Notes: generated by a model not told the origin, from the letters alone. 64,000 nucleotides of DNA from Elioraea tepida (GCF_019203965.1 NZ_CP076448.1:1689001-1753000), one strand, 5' to 3'. Counted from the stretch's first letter, positions 38,003 through 46,907 are shown. Translations and numbers: made by a program.

Positions 38003-40927
38003 ATGGGAGTGACAGTCCGGCCGGGGCTCGAGCGGCGTCTCAGGGCGGCGCTGAAGGGGGAGGTGCGGTTCGACGCCGCCACACGCGGCCGCTACGCCAC
38101 CGACGCCTCGCACTACCAGGTGATGCCGATCGGCGTCGTCACGCCCGCAGGGCCCGAGGACGTCGCCGAAGCGCTCCGGATCGCCCGCGAGGAGGGCGTC
38201 CCGGTGCTCGCCCGCGGCGGCGGCACCTCGCAGTGCGGCCAGACGGTGAACGAGGCGCTCGTTCTCGACTGCTCGCGCCACATGACACGAATCCTCTCGC
38301 TCGACCCGGACGCGCGGCGCGCCGTGGTCGAGCCGGGCCTTGTGCTCGACGAACTGAACCGCGCGCTCAAGCCCCATGGGCTCTGGTTCCCGGTCGATGT
38401 CTCGACCGCGAGCCGCGCCACGCTCGGCGGCATGGCCGGCAACAACTCCTGCGGCAGCCGCTCGTTGCGCTACGGCACCATGCGCGACAACACGGTGGGC
38501 CTCGAGGCCATCCTCGCCGACGGCACGGTGGCGCGCTTCGGCCCGGTCGATGCCGGGACCGACCGGCCGGTTCCGCCCGGCCTCGTCTCCGACCTGCTCG
38601 CCCTCGGCGCCCGCGAGGCCGAGGAGATTCTTGCCCGCTTCCCCCAAGTGCAGCGTCGCGTCGGCGGCTACAACCTCGATGCGCTTCTGCCCGCGAATCG
38701 GCCGCAGAATCTCGGCCACCTGCTTGTGGGGTCGGAAGGCACGCTCGCCTTCTTCACCGCGATCGAGCTTGCGCTGTCGCCGCTGCCGCCCGCGCGTCGC
38801 CGCCTCGGCGCCTGCCACTTCGGCAGTTTCCACGGGGCGATGGCCTCAGCGCAGCACATCGTCCGCCTTGGGCCGACCGCGGTCGAGCTCGTCGATTCCA
38901 CGATGCTCGAGCTTGCCGCCTCGATCCCGCTGTTCCGCCCCACCCTCGAGGCCTTTCTCCGCGGTGCGCCGGAGGCGCTCCTGCTCGTCGAGTTCGCGGA
39001 AGAGGACGATGCCGAGAACGCCCGTCGCGTGGCCGCACTCGCCGACCTGATGCGCGACCTCGGCTTCTCCTGGGAGGGGACGGGCACACGCTTCGGCGGC
39101 GTGGTGGAGGTCACCGATGCGAAGCTCCAGGCTTCCATCACCGAGCTCCGCACCGCCGGCCTCAACATCATGATGAGCATGAAGGAGGAGCGCAAACCCG
39201 TCTCCTTCGTCGAGGACGCTGCCGTGCCGCTCGAGCACCTTGCCGACTACACCGCGCGTCTGACCGAGCTGTTCGAGAAGCACGGCACCAGGGGCACCTG
39301 GTATGCGCATGCGGGGTCGGGCTGCCTGCATGTGCGGCCTGTGCTGAACCTCAAGCTCGAGAAGGATCTCCGCGCGATGCGGGCGATCGCCGAAGAAGCC
39401 TTCGCGATGGTCCGCGCCTACAAGGGAAGCCACTCCGGCGAGCACGGTGACGGAATCGTGCGGTCCGAGTTCCACCGCATGATGTTCGGGGACCGGATCG
39501 TTTCCACCTTCGAGGCGGTGAAGGACCGCTTCGACCCCGCGGGCCTGTTCAACCCGGGCCGGATCGTCCGCCCGCCGCGGATGGATGACCGATCGCTCCT
39601 GCGCTATCACGACCGCTACGCCGCAAGCACTGTGGTGCCCCGGCTCGACTGGTCCGAGTTCGCAACAGAGGCGCGCCCCACGCCCGCGCTCCAGTTCCAG
39701 GGCGCGGTCGAGATGTGCAACAACAACGGCGCCTGCCGCGCGCTCGCGGGCGGGGTGATGTGCCCCTCCTACCGTGCGACGCGCGAGGAGCGCGACAGCA
39801 CCCGCGGCCGCGCAAACACGCTGAGACTCGCGCTCTCGGGCCAGCTGGGCCCGGACGCCTTCACCTCCGAGGCGATGGCCGAGACGATGGCGCTCTGTGT
39901 CGGCTGCAAGGCCTGCAAGCGCGAGTGCCCCACCGGCGTCGACATGGCGCGGATGAAGATCGAGGTGCAGGCCGCCCGTGTGGCCGCCCGCGGGCTTTCG
40001 TTGCGGGAGCGGCTGATCGCCTTCCTCCCTCGCTACGCGCCTCTCGCCCGCCACGCCCGCGCTGCGATCGCCTGGCGCAACCGCACGCCCTGGCTTGCGC
40101 GGGCGATAGAGCGCGCCACGGGGTTCGCTGCGGAGCGTTCGCTCCCGGAATGGTCCACCGAGCCGTTCCGCGACGCGGAAGCCGCTGGCGGTGCCGGTGA
40201 GCGCGTCATCCTGTTCGCCGACACCTTCAACCGCTGGTTCGAACCCACAAACCTGCGCGGCGCGGTCGCCGTGCTGCGCGCCGCGGGTTTCGCCCCCGTC
40301 GCTGCGAGCGCCGGCGGCCGGCCGCTCTGCTGCGGCCGGACCTTCCTCGCCGCGGGCCTCGTTGACCGGGCGCGCGAGGAGGCGCGCCGCAGCCTTGAGG
40401 CCCTTCTGCCGGCGGTGCGCGCCGGCCTGCCCGTGATCGGGCTCGAGCCCTCCTGCCTTCTGACACTGAAGGACGAATGGCTCGCGCTTGGGCTTGGCGC
40501 GGCGGCGCGCGAGGTCGCCGAGGCTGCCATGTTGTTCGAGAGCTTCGTCGCGCGCCGGGGCGAGCGGTTCCGCGCGGTGTTCCGCCCGCGCGAGGCCGAG
40601 GCGCTCGTCCACGGGCACTGCCACGCGAAGGCGCATGGGGTGGCGCAGGACATCGTCGCCGCGCTTCGCCTCGTGCCGGGGCTCTCCGTCTCGATGGTCG
40701 AAAGCTCCTGCTGCGGCATGGCGGGAAGCTTCGGCCTGCAGGTCGAGACCGCCCCGGTGGCGCGCAAGATGGCGGAGCTCTCCTTGCTTCCGGCCGTGCG
40801 GCGGGCCGCGTCCGACGCGATCGTGGTGGCGAACGGAACCTCCTGCCGACACCAGATCGGCGAGCTGGCACCCCGCGAGGCGCTGAGCCCCGCCCGCGTG
40901 CTTGCCGCCGCGCTCGGGCCTCAGTAG
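38003..40927 (+). CDS. FAD-linked oxidase with Fe-S domain (YdiJ/D-2-hydroxyacid dehydrogenase-like)
   Basis: A 974-residue fused enzyme. The N-terminal FAD-binding domain has VPVLARGGGTSQCGQTVNEA and GMAGNNSCGSRSLRYGTM. An FAD-linked oxidase C-terminal domain (with SGEHGDGIVRSEF) follows. Next are an Fe-S region (a Cys pair around NNNGACRALAGGVMCPSYRAT, then C632, C635, C638 and C642 in CVGCKACKRECP) and a CCG domain with PLCCGRTF, EPSCLLTL, HGHCHAKAHG and SSCCGMAGSFG. Such proteins oxidise D-2-hydroxyacids (lactate, glycolate, 2-hydroxyglutarate) and pass electrons to the membrane chain. GGAGAGG precedes ATG 38003; ATG 37970 is an alternative. Opposite an aminotransferase and GntR gene, a glycolate or related substrate is plausible. 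Confidence 0.85.
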   Translation: MGVTVRPGLERRLRAALKGEVRFDAATRGRYATDASHYQVMPIGVVTPAGPEDVAEALRIAREEGVPVLARGGGTSQCGQTVNEALVLDCSRHMTRILSLDPDARRAVVEPGLVLDELNRALKPHGLWFPVDVSTASRATLGGMAGNNSCGSRSLRYGTMRDNTVGLEAILADGTVARFGPVDAGTDRPVPPGLVSDLLALGAREAEEILARFPQVQRRVGGYNLDALLPANRPQNLGHLLVGSEGTLAFFTAIELALSPLPPARRRLGACHFGSFHGAMASAQHIVRLGPTAVELVDSTMLELAASIPLFRPTLEAFLRGAPEALLLVEFAEEDDAENARRVAALADLMRDLGFSWEGTGTRFGGVVEVTDAKLQASITELRTAGLNIMMSMKEERKPVSFVEDAAVPLEHLADYTARLTELFEKHGTRGTWYAHAGSGCLHVRPVLNLKLEKDLRAMRAIAEEAFAMVRAYKGSHSGEHGDGIVRSEFHRMMFGDRIVSTFEAVKDRFDPAGLFNPGRIVRPPRMDDRSLLRYHDRYAASTVVPRLDWSEFATEARPTPALQFQGAVEMCNNNGACRALAGGVMCPSYRATREERDSTRGRANTLRLALSGQLGPDAFTSEAMAETMALCVGCKACKRECPTGVDMARMKIEVQAARVAARGLSLRERLIAFLPRYAPLARHARAAIAWRNRTPWLARAIERATGFAAERSLPEWSTEPFRDAEAAGGAGERVILFADTFNRWFEPTNLRGAVAVLRAAGFAPVAASAGGRPLCCGRTFLAAGLVDRAREEARRSLEALLPAVRAGLPVIGLEPSCLLTLKDEWLALGLGAAAREVAEAAMLFESFVARRGERFRAVFRPREAEALVHGHCHAKAHGVAQDIVAALRLVPGLSVSMVESSCCGMAGSFGLQVETAPVARKMAELSLLPAVRRAASDAIVVANGTSCRHQIGELAPREALSPARVLAAALGPQ

Positions 40928-41127
40928 CCGCGGGCGCGGTCCACCTCCGCCGGCCTCGGCGCGTGCCGCAGGCCGATCCGGGCGGTCCCGCCCCGAAGCG
41001 GCTCCCTGAGCGCGCGTCGCGCAGGGGATAGCGCCCCCTTCGCCACGGCGGCCGAGAGGCGGCTGCGCTCGGGTCCTGCCGCGCCGGGGCGCCTTGCGTG
41101 CGCTGTGGCCTGGGCGTGGGGGGCACC

Positions 41128-41156
41128 TCGACGACCCACACCAAGAACGCTATACA
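41128..41156 (+). promoter_or_regulatory. Putative promoter of the peptide-type ABC transporter genes
   Basis: TCGACG at 41128-41133 and TATACA at 41151-41156 are 17 bases apart, in the only AT-containing patch of the 272-base gap after the oxidase gene. A leader of about 35-40 bases to ATG 41200 would follow. TATACA also occurs in the divergent region at 37962-37967, so a shared regulator is possible. The rest of the gap shows no gene. Confidence 0.4.
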
Positions 41157-41199
41157 GTTACAAGTCTTGCGCTCCCACCACACCGCCCCGAAACACGCG

Positions 41200-42714
41200 A
41201 TGCTCCGCCTCCTCGTCACCCTTCTCCTCGCCCTCGCCGCTCTCCCCGCCGCCATAGCGGAGGAGCGCACCCTCCGCGTCGTCTCGCCCTGGGAGATCAC
41301 GAGCCTCGAGCCCTCCCGCGCGGGCTACGTCTTCACCCGCATGGAAGTGGCCGAGACGCTCACGGGAGCCGACGACGGCGGGCTCGCGACCCCTGCGCTC
41401 GCGGCCTCATGGACCGTCTCCGACGACGGTCTCGTCTGGCGCTTCCGCCTGCGCGAGGGCGCCCGCTTCCACGATGGCACGGCGGTGACGGCCGAGGCCG
41501 TGGTCGCGGCGCTCGAGCGGGCGCGTGCGGCTCCTGGCGTGCTCGGCAATGCGCCGATCGCCAGCTTCGCCGCTCTTCCCGGCACGGTTGAGATACGCCT
41601 CACCCGGCCCTTCGTCGCGCTTGCGGCCTTCCTCGCGCACTTCTCGACGCAGGTGCTCGCCCCCTCCGCCTACGACGCCGAGGGGCGGGTGCGCGCCGTG
41701 ATCGGGTCCGGCCCCTACCGGGTGGTCACGGTCGAGCCGCCGCAGCGTCTCGAGGTGGCACGCGCCGAGACCTGGGAGGGGCCACCGCCCGCGATCGGCC
41801 GCGCGAGCCTGCTCGCCGCGGGCCGAGGCGAGACGCGCGCAGCGCTCGCCGAAAGCGGCCAAGCTGATCTCGTCTACACGCTCGATCCCGCAAGCCTCGA
41901 GCGGCTGAAGCGCAACCCGCGGATCACCGTGATCGCACGCCCCATCCCGCGCACCATCACGCTCAAGCTCAACGCCGCCGATCCCCGTCTCGCCGACCCG
42001 CGCGCCCGCGCCGCCCTCTCCGCCGCGATCGACCGGCAGGGGATCGCCCGCGCCATCCTGCGCGCCCCGGAGATGGCGGCGACCCAGCTCTTCCCCCCTA
42101 CCCTTGCCGAGTGGCACGTGCCCGGCCTCGCCCCGCTCGCGCACGCACCCGAGCATGCCGAGGCGCTTCTTGCCGAGCTCGGCTGGCGCAAGGGCCCGGA
42201 CGGGATCCTCGTGCGCGAGGGCCGCGCGTTCCGCCTCACACTCCGAACCTTCCCCGACCGGCCCGAGCTTCCGGTGATCGCCGCCGCGCTGCAAGACCAG
42301 TGGCGCCGCATTGGCGTCGCGCTCGAGGTCTCGATCGGCAATGCGAGCGAGATCCCGGCCGGACATCGCGACGGCACGCTTGAGGTGGGGCTCTTGGCGC
42401 GCAACTTCTCCCTCGTGCCCGACCCGATCGGGACGATGCTGCAGGATTTCAGCCCCGGTGGGGGGGACTGGGGAGCCATGGGCTGGTCAAGCGAGGCGAT
42501 GGCGCGTGCGCTTGCCGCCCTCTCCGCCACCACCGACGCGGCCGAACGCGCCCGGCTGCGCGGCGAGATCGCCGCCATCCTGCAGGCCGAACTGCCCATC
42601 CTGCCGATCGCCTGGTACCAGCACACGCTTGCCGCCTCGAAACGACTTGCCGGCGTCACGCTTGATCCGCTCGAGCTGAGCTACCGAATCGCGGCGATGC
42701 GCTGGGCCGAGTAG
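41200..42714 (+). CDS. ABC transporter substrate-binding protein (peptide/nickel/opine family 5)
   Basis: A 504-residue periplasmic protein with a clear Sec signal (MLRLLVTLLLALAALPAAIA, cleavage near AEE). Family 5 solute-binding features are VSPWEITSLEPSRAGYVFTR, LAASWTVSDDGLVWRFRLRE with GARFHDGTAVTAEAV, VIGSGPYRVV, and the C-terminal PILPIAWYQHT. It would deliver dipeptides, oligopeptides, nickel-chelates or similar ligands to the permeases encoded next. The ligand cannot be predicted. There is little ribosome-binding sequence before ATG 41200, but the signal peptide fixes the start well. Two bases separate its stop from the next start. Confidence 0.9.
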   Translation: MLRLLVTLLLALAALPAAIAEERTLRVVSPWEITSLEPSRAGYVFTRMEVAETLTGADDGGLATPALAASWTVSDDGLVWRFRLREGARFHDGTAVTAEAVVAALERARAAPGVLGNAPIASFAALPGTVEIRLTRPFVALAAFLAHFSTQVLAPSAYDAEGRVRAVIGSGPYRVVTVEPPQRLEVARAETWEGPPPAIGRASLLAAGRGETRAALAESGQADLVYTLDPASLERLKRNPRITVIARPIPRTITLKLNAADPRLADPRARAALSAAIDRQGIARAILRAPEMAATQLFPPTLAEWHVPGLAPLAHAPEHAEALLAELGWRKGPDGILVREGRAFRLTLRTFPDRPELPVIAAALQDQWRRIGVALEVSIGNASEIPAGHRDGTLEVGLLARNFSLVPDPIGTMLQDFSPGGGDWGAMGWSSEAMARALAALSATTDAAERARLRGEIAAILQAELPILPIAWYQHTLAASKRLAGVTLDPLELSYRIAAMRWAE

Positions 42715-42716
42715 CG

Positions 42717-43661
42717 GTGCGGCGCGTCGCCGCCGCCGCCGCCCGGCGCGGGGGGCAGGCGGTGCTCGTCGCTGTCACGGTCGGGGCTCTGTCGTTCCTG
42801 CTCGTCCACCTGCTGCCGGGGGACATCGCGCTGCGCATCGCCGCGGGCCGCTACGGCTACGATCTCGTCTCGGTCCAGGCGGCCGAGGCGGTGCGTGCCG
42901 AGCTCGGGCTCGACCGGCCGGTCCTGGTCCAGTTCGCCGAGTGGCTCTGGCGTCTCGGGCGGCTCGAGCTCGGCGTCTCTCTCGTGACCGGCGAGCGTGT
43001 CGCCGCCGAGATCGCGCGCCAGCTCGGCGCCACCCTCACCCTCTCCTTCGCCGCGCTCGCTCTCTCGATCCCGATCGGCCCGGCGCTCGGTGTGCTGATG
43101 GGCCTTCGCCCGGGCGGGGTGCTCGACCGGGCGGGACTTGCGGTCGCCTCGGCCCTCCGCGCCGTGCCCTCGTTCGTGCTTGGCGTTGCGCTGATCATCC
43201 TCGTTTCGGTCGAGCTCGGCGCGCTTCCCGCCGCCGGCCACGGCGAGGTGGAGAACATCGTTCTGCCGGCCGTGACGCTCGCGCTCAGCCTTGCCGCTGT
43301 TTCGAGCCGGGTGGCGCGCGAGGCGATGGCCGAGGTGCGCGCCGCACCGTTCTTCGCCTTCGCCGAGACGAAGGGGCTGACGCGACGGGCGGTGCTGTGG
43401 CGGCACGGGCTGCGCAACGCCGCCGTGCCCATCGTCGCCTTTCTCGGCGTGCAGCTTGTCTCGCTGGTGGAGGGCGTGGTGGTGGTCGAGAGCCTGTTCG
43501 CCTGGCCCGGGATCGGACACGCGCTTGTGCACGCGGTGATCGCGCGTGACGTGCCGATGGTTCAGGGAACCGCGCTCGTGCTCGGGCTGATTTTCGTGCT
43601 TCTCAACGCCGCCGTCGATCTCGCCTGCCTTGCTCTCGACCCGCGCGCGGGGCGGCGATGA
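42717..43661 (+). CDS. ABC transporter permease, DppB/OppB type
   Basis: A 314-residue inner-membrane permease with six helices, starting at GTG 42717. It contains SFLLVHLLPGDIALRIAAGR with the following ELGLDRPVLVQFAEWLWRL, typical of DppB-type N-termini, and the cytoplasmic EAA loop EAMAEVRAAPFFAFAETKGL with RRAVLWRHGLRNA. It pairs with the next permease to form the membrane channel. Its TGA overlaps the next ATG (ATGA). Confidence 0.9.
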   Translation: MRRVAAAAARRGGQAVLVAVTVGALSFLLVHLLPGDIALRIAAGRYGYDLVSVQAAEAVRAELGLDRPVLVQFAEWLWRLGRLELGVSLVTGERVAAEIARQLGATLTLSFAALALSIPIGPALGVLMGLRPGGVLDRAGLAVASALRAVPSFVLGVALIILVSVELGALPAAGHGEVENIVLPAVTLALSLAAVSSRVAREAMAEVRAAPFFAFAETKGLTRRAVLWRHGLRNAAVPIVAFLGVQLVSLVEGVVVVESLFAWPGIGHALVHAVIARDVPMVQGTALVLGLIFVLLNAAVDLACLALDPRAGRR

Positions 43662-44428
43662 GCCGCGCGCTCGGGCTCGTGCTCCTCGGCGCGGTGACTC
43701 TGTTCGGCCTCGCGGGCCCGGTCGTCATCGCCGCCGACCCGGCGGCGCAGGACCTCTCTGCCATCCTGCATCCTCCCTCGCCGCAGCACCCGCTCGGCAC
43801 CGACCATCTCGGGCGCGACCTTGCGGCGCGGCTTGCCCATGGGACGCGCCTTTCTCTCGGCCTTGCCATCCTCTCCGTGCTGTCCGCCGCCGTGCCTGGA
43901 GTTCTGCTCGGCCTCGCAGCCGCCGCTTCCGGCGGCCTGGTCGATCGGGCGCTGGCATCGCTCGCCGATGCGACCATGGCACTGCCGGGATTGCTGCTCG
44001 TGCTGCTTGTTGCCGGCCTCGCCCCGGGGAAGGTGTGGCCGCTCTGGCTCGGCCTTTCGGCGGCGCTGTGGGTCCAGTATTTCCGGCTGACCCGCGCCAC
44101 CGCGGCCGTGCTGCTCGCCTCGCCCGAGGTCGAGGCCTCTCGCCTGCTCGGCTTCGGGCCGGCCTATATCCTGAGACGCCATCTCTGGCCGCGTCTGGCT
44201 CCGCCGCTCGCCGCGCTCGCCGCCTTCGGCGTCGCGGGCGCGGTGATGGCGATCGGCGCCCTCGGCTTCATCGGCATCGGGCTGAGGCCGCCGATGGCGG
44301 AGTGGGGGCTGATGATGACCGAGCTCCTTCCCCACTACCACGACGCGCCTTGGGCGCTCGCCTGGCCTTCGGCGCTTCTGTTCCTCACCGTGCTCGGCCT
44401 GCAGCTGCTTGCCGGGGCGAGGCGATGA
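43658..44428 (+). CDS. ABC transporter permease, DppC/OppC type
   Basis: A 256-residue inner-membrane permease. The N-terminus is followed by HPLGTDHLGRDLAARLAHGTR, the usual DppC signature. The EAA loop is SPEVEASRLLGFGPAYILRRHL and the late conserved segment FIGIGLRPPMAEWGLMM is present. It overlaps both neighbours by four bases (ATGA), so the whole transporter is translationally coupled. It is somewhat shorter than typical DppC (about 280-300) because the N-terminal cytoplasmic part is brief. Confidence 0.9.
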   Translation: MSRALGLVLLGAVTLFGLAGPVVIAADPAAQDLSAILHPPSPQHPLGTDHLGRDLAARLAHGTRLSLGLAILSVLSAAVPGVLLGLAAAASGGLVDRALASLADATMALPGLLLVLLVAGLAPGKVWPLWLGLSAALWVQYFRLTRATAAVLLASPEVEASRLLGFGPAYILRRHLWPRLAPPLAALAAFGVAGAVMAIGALGFIGIGLRPPMAEWGLMMTELLPHYHDAPWALAWPSALLFLTVLGLQLLAGARR

Positions 44429-45840
44429 GCGGCCTCGTCGTGACCGATCTCGCCGTGATCGCGCGTGACGGTGCACGGCCGGTGGATGGCGTTTCCTTCT
44501 CGCTCCGGCCGGGCGTGCCGCTCACCCTGCTCGGCGAAACGGGCTCGGGCAAGACACTGGTCGCGCAGGCGGTGATGGGAACGCTCGCTCCCGACCTCCG
44601 CGCCACGGGAAGCATCCGGTTCGAGGGGCGCGAGCTGATCGGGCTGGCCGGGCGGGAGAGGCGCGCTTTCTGGGGCAGGCGTATCGCGCTTCTGCCGCAG
44701 GAGCCGTGGCTTGCGCTTGACCCGACGATGCGCGCCGCGCGGCAAGTCAAGGAGGTGTTCGCGCTCGTGCGCGGGCTCGGCCAGAGGGAAGCGGCTGAGC
44801 GCACCCGCGCGGCTCTGCGCGCGGTCGGGCTCGAGGGGGCAGAGCGCGCCTTCCCGTTCCAGCTCTCGGGCGGGATGGCGCAGCGCCTTGCCTTCGCCGC
44901 CACCGCGGCGTCGGAGGCCGCCCTGTTGATTGCCGACGAGCCGACCAAGGGGCTCGACGCTGCGCTGCGCGACGGCGTCGCGCTGCTGCTCGGCGCCGTC
45001 GCAGCCTCCCGGCGCATGCTTCTCACGATCACCCACGACGTTTCGGTCGCGCGACGCCTTGGCGGGGAGGTTGCCATCATGCTCGAGGGGCGGATCGTCG
45101 AGCATGGCCCTGCCGAGGCGGTGCTCGCCGCCCCGCGCCACGACTATGCGCGACGCCTCGTCGCCGCTGAGCCGGCCGCCTGGCCCAAGCGCCGCCACCC
45201 GCCGCCCGGTCCCGTCGTGCTCGCGGGTCGCCGCCTCGCCAAGCGCTACGGCCCGCGCACGCTGTTTGCGAATCTCAGCCTTGCTGTGCATGCGGGCGAG
45301 ACGGTGGCGGTCACGGGCCCTTCCGGATCGGGCAAGACGACGCTCGGCAATGTTCTTCTTGGGCTTGTCCATGCCGATGCCGGAACGCTGAGCCGCGCCC
45401 CAGGTGTGGCGCGTGTGCGCTTCCAGAAACTCTGGCAGGACCCGCCCGCCGCCTTCGCGCGCGGGGTTCCGCTCGGGCGTCTGATCGAGGATCTCGCCCG
45501 TCGCCACGGCATCGCCCGGGCGCCGATCGAGGCGTTGCTCGCGCGGCTTCGGCTTTCGCCCGGCCTGCTCGGGCGCAGTGCCGAGGCGATCTCGGGCGGG
45601 GAGCTGCAACGTTTCGCTCTCGCCCGTGCTCTCCTGCTCGACCCGGTCTTCCTGTTCGCCGACGAGCCGACCAGCCGGCTCGACCCGATCACCCAACAGG
45701 AGACGATCGCACTGCTTGCCGACACCGCGGCCGAACGGGGCCTTGCGCTTCTGCTCGTGACGCATGATGCCGACATCGCCGCGCGGGTGGCGGCAAGGCG
45801 GCTCGATGTCGCCGCGGGCGAGGTTCGGATGGTGGCGTGA
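44425..45840 (+). CDS. ABC transporter with two fused ATPase domains (DppD-DppF fusion)
   Basis: A 471-residue protein with two complete ATP-binding cassettes in one chain. The first has Walker A GETGSGKT, signature LSGGMAQ and Walker B ending ADEPTKGLD. The second has Walker A GPSGSGKT, signature ISGGELQ and Walker B ADEPTSRLDP. In most Dpp/Opp systems these are two genes. The linker near residues 250-262 is short and basic. Both halves look active. It supplies energy to the two permeases upstream, whose gene overlaps it (ATGA). It is convergent with a small membrane protein gene six bases away. Confidence 0.9.
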   Translation: MSGLVVTDLAVIARDGARPVDGVSFSLRPGVPLTLLGETGSGKTLVAQAVMGTLAPDLRATGSIRFEGRELIGLAGRERRAFWGRRIALLPQEPWLALDPTMRAARQVKEVFALVRGLGQREAAERTRAALRAVGLEGAERAFPFQLSGGMAQRLAFAATAASEAALLIADEPTKGLDAALRDGVALLLGAVAASRRMLLTITHDVSVARRLGGEVAIMLEGRIVEHGPAEAVLAAPRHDYARRLVAAEPAAWPKRRHPPPGPVVLAGRRLAKRYGPRTLFANLSLAVHAGETVAVTGPSGSGKTTLGNVLLGLVHADAGTLSRAPGVARVRFQKLWQDPPAAFARGVPLGRLIEDLARRHGIARAPIEALLARLRLSPGLLGRSAEAISGGELQRFALARALLLDPVFLFADEPTSRLDPITQQETIALLADTAAERGLALLLVTHDADIAARVAARRLDVAAGEVRMVA

Positions 45841-45846
45841 GTGGGC

Positions 45847-46188
45847 TCAGAGGCGGCGCCGCGCCGCCGCGGCGGGGCCGACCACCGCTGCCAGCACCGG
45901 TGTCTGCGTCGCCGGCGCGCTTCCTCGCCGTGGCCTCGACGGTGTGGCGCCGAGGCCCATCACGGCCGCTCCCATCGCGGCGCTGCCGAAGGTCACCGAG
46001 ACGCCGAGGGTCAGAAGCGCGAGCGCGACCGCCCCGTCCGCCCCGCGCAGCATCAGGCCCCTCAGCCCAGCGATGTCGAGCGCGAGGATGGCGGCGACGA
46101 AGAGCCAGCCGACACAGACGCCGATCGCTGCGTGGCCTGCCAGGAACCGAATGTGGGGCGGCACGGAGCGGAACCGTTCGGCGCGCAT
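45847..46188 (-). CDS. Small conserved-looking membrane protein, function unknown
   Basis: A 113-residue protein. The N-terminus MRAERFRSVPPHIRFLAGHA is polar, then come two hydrophobic segments (GVCVGWLFVAAILALDIAGL and VALALLTLGVSVTFGSAAMG) and a basic Pro/Ala-rich tail. Its ATG shares one base with the stop of the cold-shock-domain gene (TGATG), so it is translationally coupled to it. I do not recognise a named family. Confidence 0.65.
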   Translation of the reverse strand: MRAERFRSVPPHIRFLAGHAAIGVCVGWLFVAAILALDIAGLRGLMLRGADGAVALALLTLGVSVTFGSAAMGAAVMGLGATPSRPRRGSAPATQTPVLAAVVGPAAAARRRL

Positions 46189-46907
46189 CAGAGCATCTCC
46201 ACCGAGAGCGCCTGGCGGCTCTTCGGCCCGGTCACGACGGTGGCCTTCACGCGTCGGCCAGGGGTGAGGCTCTCGGGCGTCAGCGCCCCGAGCGCGCGCA
46301 TCGGCACGAACACATCGCCCGCTCCCGTCTCCGGCGTGATGAAGCCGAACCCCTTGCGCATGTCGAAGAACTTGATGGTGCCGGTGACGAGCTCGGTCGG
46401 CCCGTCCGGCGTGCGCGGCCCGCCGCCGAACTCGCGCCGCTGCGGCCGGTCCCCGGGGCTGGAGGAGAAGTCCCGCCGCGGGGGCCGGTCCCCGAAGTCG
46501 CGCCTCGGGGGCCTCTCGCCGTAGCCGCCTGCGAACTCGCGCCGCGGCGGCCGGTCGCCGAAGTCGCGCCTCGGGGGCCTCTCCCCGAAGCCGCCTGCGA
46601 ACTCGCGCCGTGGCGGGCGGTCGCCGCTGTCGCGCCGCGGCGGCCGGTCGCCGCCTTCCGGCACGGGGGCGGCGCCGTGCTTCACCTCGATGATCCGAGT
46701 CACCTGGCGCCCGCGCGGAACGTCGCCGATCTCGCACACCAGCACATCGCCCTGGTCGACCGCGGTCTTCCCGATCGCGGTGAGCGAACTGACGTGAAAA
46801 AAGACGTCCTTGCCGTCCGCCAACGTCACGAACCCGAAGCCCTTCGCGCGATTGAAGAACTTCACCGGCGCCTCGATCGGGGCGCCAACCTCGCCATCAT
46901 CGTTCAA
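46188..46907 (-). CDS. Protein with two cold-shock domains joined by an Arg/Pro-rich repeat linker
   Basis: About 239 residues if it starts at TTG 46905-46907; no ATG lies near, and this start is uncertain. The first cold-shock domain has RNP1 KGFGFV and RNP2 VFFHV. A linker of about 85 residues repeats Gly-Asp-Arg-Pro-Pro-Arg-Arg-(Glu/Asp)-Phe. The second cold-shock domain has IKFFDMRKGFGFITPE, but its RNP2 is Val-Phe-Val-Pro-Met without the usual His. Cold-shock domains bind single-stranded RNA or DNA; Arg-rich linkers commonly strengthen RNA binding. The linker is encoded by a 66-base tandem repeat. A GTG at 46977-46979 is an alternative start. Confidence 0.8.
   Translation of the reverse strand: MNDDGEVGAPIEAPVKFFNRAKGFGFVTLADGKDVFFHVSSLTAIGKTAVDQGDVLVCEIGDVPRGRQVTRIIEVKHGAAPVPEGGDRPPRRDSGDRPPRREFAGGFGERPPRRDFGDRPPRREFAGGYGERPPRRDFGDRPPRRDFSSSPGDRPQRREFGGGPRTPDGPTELVTGTIKFFDMRKGFGFITPETGAGDVFVPMRALGALTPESLTPGRRVKATVVTGPKSRQALSVEML
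46495..46626. repeat. 66-base tandem repeat inside the cold-shock gene
   Basis: Bases 46495-46560 and 46561-46626 are two copies of a 66-base unit differing at four positions that I count. Degenerate partial copies continue on both sides (about 46430-46680). Each unit encodes 22 residues of the Arg/Pro-rich linker, so unit number can change by recombination or slippage without breaking the frame. Confidence 0.85.

Noticed and set aside
46430-46690. Possible CRISPR-like or satellite repeat
   Set aside because: Units are directly adjacent, 66 bases, in frame with the cold-shock protein and without spacers; it is a coding repeat.
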